Shown here one piece after another: positions 42,352-49,150 of a stretch of 54,463 nucleotides of DNA. Below the pieces are notes generated by a model. The model saw only the letters and a list, made by a program, of their open reading frames with translations, had not been told where the DNA came from and made no database searches. The position numbers and the translations under genes are program-made. Origin of the DNA: Acidobacteriota bacterium (lineage in GTDB: Bacteria; Acidobacteriota; Terriglobia; Acidiferrales; UBA7541); assembly GCA_003224525.1 (NCBI GenBank), contig QHZB01000181.1, forward strand, positions 1 to 54,463. The letters are read 5' to 3'. The number at the start of each line of letters is the position of its first letter. Within the stretch, counting starts at the first letter, position 1.

Positions 42352-42884
42352 ACGGCCTTTTCGGGGAGAACCAGCAGCATCCAATTGTGGTTCGGCCGCC
42401 ATTCCTTTTCAAAATCGGCGCGCTCGATCCGGAGAAGTTTGCCACGCAGAGGATCGTTGATGAAAACGGCCCCGCTTTGCCAATCGATGCCTGTTACGAC
42501 CACGTAGTGGAGCTGGTTTCTGTGGCTACCTGGCTGAATGCTCGCGATCAGCGGCCGGCCCTGTTTTAGTTGTTCGAGAAGGTCCTTCCAATCTCCGTTG
42601 AGAGGAAACACGCGAAAGCCCGACTCCTTGAGATAGCTTTCCATGTCGGAAGCATGAATGCCACGGGCTTTCGGCGAAAAAAGCCGTCTTTGGATTGCTG
42701 CGGGGTCGCTGCGCTGCGCGTCAATCCCCGCGCCATGAGCGTTCCAGTATTCAAGGAGCATGGAGATAACGGCTGACCCGCAGCCATCCTCGCTCTGCTT
42801 CACGTAGGGCACATCGAGCCACACTCCGGCTGTTTCCTGGGGTGAAGGATGAATCGAACTTCCCAGGAACAATAGCAAGAGCAT
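42348..42884 (-). CDS. C39-like papain-fold peptidase (PA2778-type)
   Basis: A secreted cysteine peptidase-like protein. The catalytic cysteine lies in SEDGCGSAVISMLLEYW, and the His/Asp pair is in LHYVVVTGID and VFINDPLRG; spacing fits the C39 double-glycine fold. It has no ABC transporter domain. A hydrophobic start (MLLLLFLGSSIHPSP) precedes it. The only ATG near is 42884, but a strong GAGGAGG lies about 40 bases upstream with no ordinary start codon in frame (ACG would fit). A longer frame to 42992 exists. It belongs with PA2778-family peptidases that sit beside PA2779-like genes, as here. Confidence 0.82.
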   Translation of the reverse strand: MLLLLFLGSSIHPSPQETAGVWLDVPYVKQSEDGCGSAVISMLLEYWNAHGAGIDAQRSDPAAIQRRLFSPKARGIHASDMESYLKESGFRVFPLNGDWKDLLEQLKQGRPLIASIQPGSHRNQLHYVVVTGIDWQSGAVFINDPLRGKLLRIERADFEKEWRPNHNWMLLVLPEKAV

Positions 42885-42937
42885 GCCGCAAGCGATCCGG
42901 TTGGTTCGCGTAAACCAAGCCTCCTCTAGCGCGAGGA

Positions 42938-43342
42938 TCAGCGCAGCGCGATCGCCAGGACGATGATGGCCAGAGCGATCACGATGATCCACAGCAAATC
43001 CCGATCGGAGATGCGTCCCGCTGCAAAATCGTTTTGCGCTTGGCGGGAACGTTCGGCCAGCTTGGCAAGATCTTCATCGTTCAATTGTCCAACGGCCTTA
43101 TCCACTCTCTGATATTCGAGGTTCGAGGATTTCAGCGCTTTTTGGGCGGCATCGGAAGAAAGCAGTGTTCGAACGGCTTCTTCGTTTGCCTGGCGCGTGT
43201 GGGCCGGCCGCGCGGCGTCCTTGTTCAAATCACCGAGTGAGACGACGTGTTGTTTGTCTTGGGCCCCGGCCGGGACTCCCGCCAAACCAAACAAAAAGGC
43301 CATGGCCACGACCGGCACACACATCTGCACGCGAAAACGCAT
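42938..43342 (-). CDS. PA2779-family small exported protein with C-terminal membrane anchor
   Basis: A 134-residue protein with an N-terminal signal peptide (about 1-27, ending PAGAQ), a helical middle (LEYQRVDKAVGQLNDEDLAK), and a C-terminal hydrophobic stretch (LLWIIVIALAIIVLAIALR) preceded by the usual small FAAGRISD. The layout matches the PA2779 family, which typically neighbours the PA2778 peptidase. AGGAGG precedes the ATG 43342; an open frame upstream is not coding. Its tail could be the sorting or anchor signal and it might be the substrate of the C39-like peptidase encoded next, by inference from linkage. Confidence 0.85.
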   Translation of the reverse strand: MRFRVQMCVPVVAMAFLFGLAGVPAGAQDKQHVVSLGDLNKDAARPAHTRQANEEAVRTLLSSDAAQKALKSSNLEYQRVDKAVGQLNDEDLAKLAERSRQAQNDFAAGRISDRDLLWIIVIALAIIVLAIALR

Positions 43343-43451
43343 TCTTCCTCCTATTTTGGCCGGGTAAAACCAGTTTACGGACTCCCCCAGGTTGTGACAA
43401 GAAGCTTCTCGCGAAATCTTCCGCCCGGACAATCGCGGGAGCGCGTGCGGC

Positions 43452-43949
43452 TTATTTCGCGGGCAGCGGTTGTTGGTACTTGGTGAGGTCCACGGACTGC
43501 CACTCGCCTTTGATGATGCCTGAGCGAATCTGCGCGGCGGTCTTGCCTTTCCTGGATTGCTCGTAGCTGTAGAAATCCTCATTGATGCAGATGTTGCATC
43601 CCGCGCCGTGTTTGCTGGCGAAGCAATCGAGCAAGCTGCCGTGTCCCTGGCTGCGGTCGCAATGGCAATAGCAGGGCTGCTGGTACAGCGTCTTCTTGAT
43701 CTTCGCGGCGATGGCGTAGGCATTTTGCACGACGGGATCAGGGAAGAATTCGGGGCTCATCGTTGCGGGAAGCGCAGCCTGCGGGGCTTGCCGATGATAG
43801 GCGGGCACAGGCTCATTGGCCGCGGACTGCGTCGGATTCGCGCCTTGTGAAGATTTCGAAGCGGCCCGCTCGGGAATCAACGCCAATCCCAGCGCAAAGC
43901 CGAAGAGCGCCGCGGCGCTCAAGAATCTAGAGATTCCATTTCCACGCAT
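43452..43949 (-). CDS. CYCXC-family (PCYCGC-type) secreted protein
   Basis: A 165-residue exported protein. After a signal-like N-terminus (FLSAAALFGFALGLALIP), the core carries PCYCHC (92-97), followed by CFASKHGAGCNIC (C109, C118, C121). This matches the CYCXC family, whose members include selenoproteins in which a Cys is replaced by Sec. Here all positions are Cys. The cysteine cluster could bind a metal or heme or act in thiol redox. The start ATG 43949 has AAGGGG upstream; the frame could extend five codons. It is on the same strand as the PA2779-C39-TPR genes, 110 bases before them. Confidence 0.85.
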   Translation of the reverse strand: MRGNGISRFLSAAALFGFALGLALIPERAASKSSQGANPTQSAANEPVPAYHRQAPQAALPATMSPEFFPDPVVQNAYAIAAKIKKTLYQQPCYCHCDRSQGHGSLLDCFASKHGAGCNICINEDFYSYEQSRKGKTAAQIRSGIIKGEWQSVDLTKYQQPLPAK

Positions 43950-44142
43950 ACTCGCCCCCTTCATGGCTCAATCGCAGCACTGTCGCTGGATCTCTAACTT
44001 TAAGGCTGTCAGGCGCAAATTTCCACTCTGTTGCCCGTGAGGCACATTTAAGAGCAACGATCACGGGAACTTTATCGCCACCAAGCAGACGGCAGGACAC
44101 CCTTGGCGCGGAGGCGGGCAATTCGCAGCCAAACTGCGGTTG

Positions 44143-44838
44143 CTAGTTCAGTGCAGCCTCAACTGCAGCATATCCCGGAGGCGGCGCGGATGCTTTCGCT
44201 TCGAGATGCTTGGTACGAAGATGACGCTGCACGCGGCGGCCCCAGCCCCTCACAAACGAAAAGTTCAGCGCGCCGCCGATGGCCGAGCTGGCGAGTGGAA
44301 TCAAACGTCCAGCCCACTTTTCCGCTGTCTCGGCGCCAATTTTCGCGGCGAAGCGTTCCGCGATGCGCGGGACGAGTTTAACGAGAATCTGTTTTTCGGC
44401 CAAATCCTTGCCGTAATCGATGCCAGAGGCCGCCGCGGCCGCCTTCCACATTTCAATCCTTTGGTCGCGGCCGTGAGCTTCAAATCCGTAGAGCAGAGAG
44501 AGGCGTTGGATAAGCCGCAATGTGATCACCGTGAGCAGGCTGGCATCCGGCAAAAAGGTCATCATGCCGCCGAGGCCGAATCCCGCGCCTTCGGCAAGCG
44601 CCAGCCGTTCGGCATTGCGAATCAGCTCCGTGGCAATGGCGTCCAGACGGTCCGTCGGAACGTCTTTCATCCGTGCGAAGTCCTGAACCCACAAGCCGTG
44701 CTTGTTCGCGAGATGCAGCCGGAAATCTTCTGGGTCAATCTCGACCGAACGCAGCCCACGAAGAACGCCAAACCGGAAAAAGCGGCCGAAGGTACGCCCT
44801 GCCAGCGAGCCTTTTACCGAGTTGTGTAACTCTGCCAT
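44143..44838 (-). CDS. EcsC-family protein
   Basis: A 231-residue protein. A conserved helical core with ATELIRNAERLALAEGAGFGLGG and LPDASLLTVITLRLIQRLSLLYGF is typical of EcsC domains, as is LKxVPRIAERFAAKIGAETAEKW... ending in GGALNFSFVRGWGRR. Function of EcsC proteins is not established; they are membrane-associated and sometimes linked to ABC transporters or stress. No transporter gene is adjacent. The frame is open further upstream, to 45309, but family features start at ATG 44838. It is divergent from the small gene at 45013. Confidence 0.85.
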   Translation of the reverse strand: MAELHNSVKGSLAGRTFGRFFRFGVLRGLRSVEIDPEDFRLHLANKHGLWVQDFARMKDVPTDRLDAIATELIRNAERLALAEGAGFGLGGMMTFLPDASLLTVITLRLIQRLSLLYGFEAHGRDQRIEMWKAAAAASGIDYGKDLAEKQILVKLVPRIAERFAAKIGAETAEKWAGRLIPLASSAIGGALNFSFVRGWGRRVQRHLRTKHLEAKASAPPPGYAAVEAALN

Positions 44839-44973
44839 GTCTATTAGCATCCTAAGGCGATTAGCATCGCCTGGCAACCACCGCGTTCGATGCCTGTGCC
44901 CGTGGTACCAGCCCGGCGAACCTCGGGAAAGGGGGGAGTTACCCACAAAGCGGCAAGAAAACCGCAGTCCTAC

Positions 44974-45001
44974 TTGACGCCGCGCGGCTTTTGGGTAAAC
45001 T
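44974..45001 (+). promoter_or_regulatory. Promoter giving a near-leaderless transcript
   Basis: TTGACG at 44974-44979 and TAAACT at 44996-45001 are separated by 16 bp. Transcription would begin at about 45007-45009, only a few bases before the ATG at 45013. There is no Shine-Dalgarno, so the mRNA is probably leaderless. Confidence 0.6.
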
Positions 45002-45012
45002 GCATTTTCTTT

Positions 45013-45300
45013 ATGGCCACGATGCCGCAATTCATTCCCTCCGAAGTCGTGCACGATCTCGACTTCCCGCAGCGTGAGGCCGCCTTTTTCTACGGCCTGT
45101 TCTTGCGCGGTCATTCCGCGGACAAGTTGCGGCGAGACATCGAAGTGCCCGCGGTTGTCCTTGCCAAGTGGCACCGCGAGGCAGAACGCGACCCGCAGCT
45201 TCGTGATATTTTTGCGCGCATGGTGGATTACCGCCGTCACGTCTTGGCCATCTTCGATATCCTGGTGGGTTCGGACGGCCACCCCCAGCGCGTTCAATAG
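45013..45300 (+). CDS. Small conserved-looking helical protein, unknown function
   Basis: A 95-residue protein (ATG 45013 or ATG 45022). The sequence FPQREAAFFYGLFLRGHSADKLRRD resembles a DNA-binding helix-turn-helix, followed by IEVPAVVLAKWHREAERDP and a helical C-terminal part. The HTH-like region (about 25-60) could be a small transcriptional regulator or terminase-like domain; I cannot name the family. It is divergent from the EcsC gene. The promoter is immediately upstream. Confidence 0.65.
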   Translation: MATMPQFIPSEVVHDLDFPQREAAFFYGLFLRGHSADKLRRDIEVPAVVLAKWHREAERDPQLRDIFARMVDYRRHVLAIFDILVGSDGHPQRVQ

Positions 45301-45456
45301 CCTCCCCATTTCCCGTGCGGCCTCCTTAGCTCTTCTCCGCCGCGGTTCTCCCTGTACCTTCGTTCAGGTCAAAAAGTGTCAGGCAACCAAACTAGCTGTT
45401 CCATGATCTAACCGACTCCGGGGGCAAGTCTTAGAAAATGCAAGAGATTCCTCTGA

Positions 45457-45485
45457 TTGACGGGGAACTTGTCTGGGGTTAGAAT
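45457..45485 (+). promoter_or_regulatory. Strong-looking promoter for the GWxTD gene
   Basis: TTGACG at 45457-45462 and TAGAAT at 45480-45485 with a 17-bp spacer. The ATG of the GWxTD gene is 30 bases downstream. Confidence 0.7.
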
Positions 45486-45514
45486 CGGAACGTCCACGAA
45501 TTTGAGGTGTCTTC

Positions 45515-47212
45515 ATGTCAAGGGTAGTACGGACCCTGTTCGTTTCTATTTTTTTGATGGCTATCGCTATTCCATCGGTTTCCGCCGAGCAGGCGCAGGA
45601 TCCGGGAACTCCTCCAGTACCCCAAAAGTTGGACAAGGAAGCAAAGCGGAAAATGAAGAGGACGATGAAGGAGTTGGACAGCGCCTACCGGCAATGGCTA
45701 ACGGAAGACGTCACTTATATTATCTCTCCGGAAGAGCGCAACGCTTTCCTTCAACTGGATACCAACGAAGAGCGCGAGCAATTCATCGAGCAGTTCTGGC
45801 TGCGGCGCAGCAGCAATCCCGACCTTCCAGAGAACGACTTTAAGGAAGAGCATTACCGCCGGATTGCTTACGCCAACGAACACTATGCTTCCGGCATCCC
45901 GGGATGGAAGACCGATCGCGGCCGCATGTACATCATGTGGGGCCCGGCGGATGAAGTTGAATCGCACCCCACGGGCGGCACTTACGACCGGCCCATGGAA
46001 GAGGGCGGCGGCTCGACGTCAACTTATCCGTGGGAAACGTGGCGCTGGCGCTATCTGGAAGGCATCGGCGAAAACATTATTTTGGAATTCGTCGATCCCA
46101 GCGGTTCGGGTGAATTTCACCTGACCATGGACCCATCGGAAAAGGACGCGCTGCTGCACGTGCCTGGTGCGGGTCTGAGTTTGATGGAATCCATGGGCAT
46201 GGCGTCGAAAGCCGACCGCTTCACGCGTTCCGACGGCACGAATCTGCCGAAGACCATGGGCGGTGAACCAGCCAGCATGAACGAATTCAGCCGGCTGGAG
46301 CTCTACGCCAAGGTCAATAAGCCGCCCGAAGTAAAATTCAAGGATCTCGAAGCGGTGGTAACCTCTCGCATCGTCCGGGATCAGCTGCATTTTACTTGGC
46401 GCACCGATTACCTGAAGGTGACGAATGACACCGTGCTCGTGCCCGTCACCATTCAAGTCCCCAACAGCCAGCTCTCGTTCCAGTCCAAGGATGGAATTCA
46501 CTCCGCGACGATGAATATTTTCATGCGTGTGAGTACCCTCACCGGGCGCGTCGTGCAAACGCAGGAAGATCCCGTAAGCCGTGATTTTCCCGATTCTCTA
46601 TACCAGCAGTCCCTGAAGCTCCAATCGATCTATCAAAAGGCCATTCCGCTGCGACCGGGTCTGTACCGCCTGGATCTGGTGATCAAGGACGTGCAGAGCG
46701 GAAATATCGGAGTCGTGAACTCGCGCCTGCAGGTGCCCCGGTACGAGGATGAAAAGCTGGAAGCTAGTTCCTTGATTCTTGCCGATTTGATCGAGCATGT
46801 TCCCGCGAAGCAAATCGGAGCGGGACAGTTCGTGCTGGGTTCCACGAAGGTCCGGCCGCGTCTCGAAGCTGATTTCACCACCGCCGACAGGCTCGGCATC
46901 TACCTGCAGGTTTATAACCTGAAGCCCGACGACAAGTCGCACAAGTCCAGCGCGACGTTCCAGTACACCGTCAAAAAGGGCAAGGACCAGATCCTACAGT
47001 TCAAGGAAACTTCCGAAGAGATGAAGCAGACCGGCGACCAGGTAACGATTGAGCGCCTCCTGCCTCTCGCAACGCTGTCACCGGGGAAGTACAGTCTTGA
47101 AGTGAATGCTACGGACAGGCTTTCGAATCAGACCATTTCGCGCTCGGCAGAGTTCACGGTGAAGGCACCGCCGGAAACCAAGACCGCGGCGAATGCTGCA
47201 CCGGGGAGGTAG
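45515..47212 (+). CDS. GWxTD-domain secreted protein
   Basis: A 565-residue protein with a signal peptide (residues 1-25, FLMAIAIPSVSAEQ). The GWxTD domain (about 70-210) shows YIISPEERNAFLQLDTNEER, QFWLRRSSNPDLPENDFKEE, GIPGWKTDRGRMYIMWGPAD and ENIILEFVDPSGSGEFHLTM. The remaining half is beta-rich, Ig-like repeats (DTVLVPVTIQVP, GLYRLDLVIKDVQSGNIGVV, LSPGKYSLEVNATDRLSNQT). The domain is known from Acidobacteria and related phyla and has no established function. It is followed, after only 6 bases, by a carboxypeptidase-regulatory/barrel protein gene, so the two are cotranscribed. Confidence 0.9.
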   Translation: MSRVVRTLFVSIFLMAIAIPSVSAEQAQDPGTPPVPQKLDKEAKRKMKRTMKELDSAYRQWLTEDVTYIISPEERNAFLQLDTNEEREQFIEQFWLRRSSNPDLPENDFKEEHYRRIAYANEHYASGIPGWKTDRGRMYIMWGPADEVESHPTGGTYDRPMEEGGGSTSTYPWETWRWRYLEGIGENIILEFVDPSGSGEFHLTMDPSEKDALLHVPGAGLSLMESMGMASKADRFTRSDGTNLPKTMGGEPASMNEFSRLELYAKVNKPPEVKFKDLEAVVTSRIVRDQLHFTWRTDYLKVTNDTVLVPVTIQVPNSQLSFQSKDGIHSATMNIFMRVSTLTGRVVQTQEDPVSRDFPDSLYQQSLKLQSIYQKAIPLRPGLYRLDLVIKDVQSGNIGVVNSRLQVPRYEDEKLEASSLILADLIEHVPAKQIGAGQFVLGSTKVRPRLEADFTTADRLGIYLQVYNLKPDDKSHKSSATFQYTVKKGKDQILQFKETSEEMKQTGDQVTIERLLPLATLSPGKYSLEVNATDRLSNQTISRSAEFTVKAPPETKTAANAAPGR

Positions 47213-47218
47213 AGCAAA

Positions 47219-48964
47219 GTGAAACAGGAACAGCTCCGAATCCTGGGGGCCCTGGTCCTGACCGTCTTGGTTTCGTCCTTCGCGGCGATTCCGGCGGCCG
47301 CGCAAGCGAAGCCTGTCCCGGGCAAGCTTCAAGGAGTGGTCGACGACGCTGCGGGTACGCCGCAGATGGGCGCGAGCGTGGAGTTGATTTCTGAAGCCCT
47401 GGGACTCGGGGCCACGCGCGGCTTCCTGACGAACACGCAAGGCATGTTCCGGGGTGAGAAGCTCGCTCCCGGTTTTTACACCGTGCGCGTTACTCTCGCC
47501 GGTTTTCTTCCGACACTCGAAAAACACATTCGCGTCACTTCGAATGTGACGACCGTGGTGCGCATTGAACTTGAATCCATGTTCGCATCTCTCGATCAAT
47601 TGCGGCGCATGCCCTCGACGAGCACCGCGGAAGGTGACGATTGGAAATGGGTGTTGCGATCCGCTTCGGCAATGCGTCCGGTCTTGGAATGGGTGGACCA
47701 CGACACGTTCGGTGCCTCTACGGTCGCTCGGGATTCCGGCAGGGCCCGTACACCCAGAATGCGCATGGAATTCACGGATGGCGCGAGGCGCCCCACTTCG
47801 GCTTCGAGCATTGCCTCTTCACCTGCAACCGCCGTGGCCTACGAGCAGAAGTTGGGCGGCACGAGCCGGATGATCCTGGCAGGCCAACTGAGCTACGACG
47901 GCGATAGCCCCGCCGGCAGCATCGCCACTGTGTGGTTGCCAACGGGGACCCTCGGTGCCGGTCCGCATACCGCTTTGGTTCTTCGCGAAGCCAAGCTGGG
48001 ACCCGTCGGACCTGCTTTCCGAGGCGTCCGTTTTGATCAGGGTGGTGCGGTGGCGCTCGGAGACCGCACGGTTCTCCGGTATGGCGGCGAATATGTCCTG
48101 GTGGGACTCGGGGCCTCGGCCTCTTCGCTCCGTCCGCGCGCAGAATTGAATGTGCGCCTCAGCGATGATTGGAGCAGCGCTATTGTTTTCGCTTCCATGC
48201 CTGACGGACCTGGTCCACTCGAAGCGGATGGTGCTCAGTCGGGCGGCGCGCTCGCGGCAGCGCTCAATGAACTGGATGCATTTCCCGCGCTGCTCTGGCG
48301 GCAGGGCCGTCCCGTTTTGCAGAACGGCCTGCATGAAGAAATTTCGGCGGAGCGAAAGATCAGTACACGCGGAAAGCTTCAAATTGCAGGCTTCCACGAC
48401 GACAACCGCCACGTGGCTGTCTTCGGCCGGGGCAGCGACCTGCCCACCGCTGATTATTTTCAGGATTATTTTTCCCCCGGTTTTGCTTATGACGGCGGCT
48501 CCTCCAGCAGTTGGGGAACGCGCGTCGCATTTCGGGAGAAACTCGACGGCGATGTGGAATTGACGGCCGTTTATTCTTTCGGTGGCGCTTTGACGCCTTC
48601 TGACGACACCGACGGTCTGCTTCGCGATGCGCTTCGCACCGCCCAGCGGCATTCCCTGGGGGCGGGAATTTCCGCCAAGGTGCCGGGTCTCGGCACTAAG
48701 GTCCAGGCGGGATATAAGTGGTTGAATGGGATTACCGTCTCCTCCGTAGACAGTTATGGAGCGTCCCTCTTCCAGATGGACCCCTACCTCCACTTGATGG
48801 TCCGCCAGCCGCTGCCAAAGTTTGCCATGGGGCGGTGGGAGGCCATTGCGGATTGCAACAATCTCTTCGCGCAAGGTTATGTCTCGATCAGCAGCAGGGA
48901 TGGCCGGGTTGTTCTCGTGCCTGCATTCCGGACGTTTCGAGGTGGACTCAGCGTTCAGTTCTAG
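47219..48964 (+). CDS. Carboxypeptidase-regulatory-like domain protein with barrel-like C-terminus
   Basis: A 581-residue exported protein starting at GTG 47219. Signal peptide (to about 29, ending PAAAQA), then a carboxypeptidase-regulatory beta-sandwich (about 35-115; GKLQGVVDDAAGTPQMGASV, GFYTVRVTLAGFLPTLEKHI). The large C-terminal part has strands such as YEQKLGGTSRMILAGQLSY, RTVLRYGGEYVLVGLG and AELNVRLSDDWSSAIVFASM and ends FRGGLSVQF, which looks like an outer-membrane barrel. It lacks a plug or TonB box. It sits right after the GWxTD gene and probably works with it at the envelope. Confidence 0.8.
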   Translation: MKQEQLRILGALVLTVLVSSFAAIPAAAQAKPVPGKLQGVVDDAAGTPQMGASVELISEALGLGATRGFLTNTQGMFRGEKLAPGFYTVRVTLAGFLPTLEKHIRVTSNVTTVVRIELESMFASLDQLRRMPSTSTAEGDDWKWVLRSASAMRPVLEWVDHDTFGASTVARDSGRARTPRMRMEFTDGARRPTSASSIASSPATAVAYEQKLGGTSRMILAGQLSYDGDSPAGSIATVWLPTGTLGAGPHTALVLREAKLGPVGPAFRGVRFDQGGAVALGDRTVLRYGGEYVLVGLGASASSLRPRAELNVRLSDDWSSAIVFASMPDGPGPLEADGAQSGGALAAALNELDAFPALLWRQGRPVLQNGLHEEISAERKISTRGKLQIAGFHDDNRHVAVFGRGSDLPTADYFQDYFSPGFAYDGGSSSSWGTRVAFREKLDGDVELTAVYSFGGALTPSDDTDGLLRDALRTAQRHSLGAGISAKVPGLGTKVQAGYKWLNGITVSSVDSYGASLFQMDPYLHLMVRQPLPKFAMGRWEAIADCNNLFAQGYVSISSRDGRVVLVPAFRTFRGGLSVQF

Positions 48965-49074
48965 GAATTACTGGGGTTCTTGAAAGCTGTATTTGTCCTT
49001 CCAGAAATTGGATGATGCGGGATAGTCCAGCCTTCCGCTATAATAAACTATTGAATATAAAAGGGTTCCGCGAA

Positions 49075-49134
49075 TGAGCATCTACCAAACAATGGACTTT
49101 GGGTTGCACTTAGTTTCTGCTGGTGGGGTCTAAC
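49075..49134 (+). other. Possible 19-codon upstream ORF before the kinase
   Basis: Between the barrel gene and the kinase gene, TATAAT (49039-49044) may be a -10 box without a clear -35. ATG at 49075, with AAGGG upstream, opens a 19-residue frame ending TAA at 49132-49134, 16 bases before the kinase ATG. It could be a leader peptide or chance. Confidence 0.25.
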
Positions 49135-49150
49135 CCTAACCGGTCGAGTT

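Noticed and set aside
43452-43949. Selenocysteine in the CYCXC gene
   Set aside because: All cysteine-cluster positions are encoded by ordinary codons; there is no in-frame UGA.
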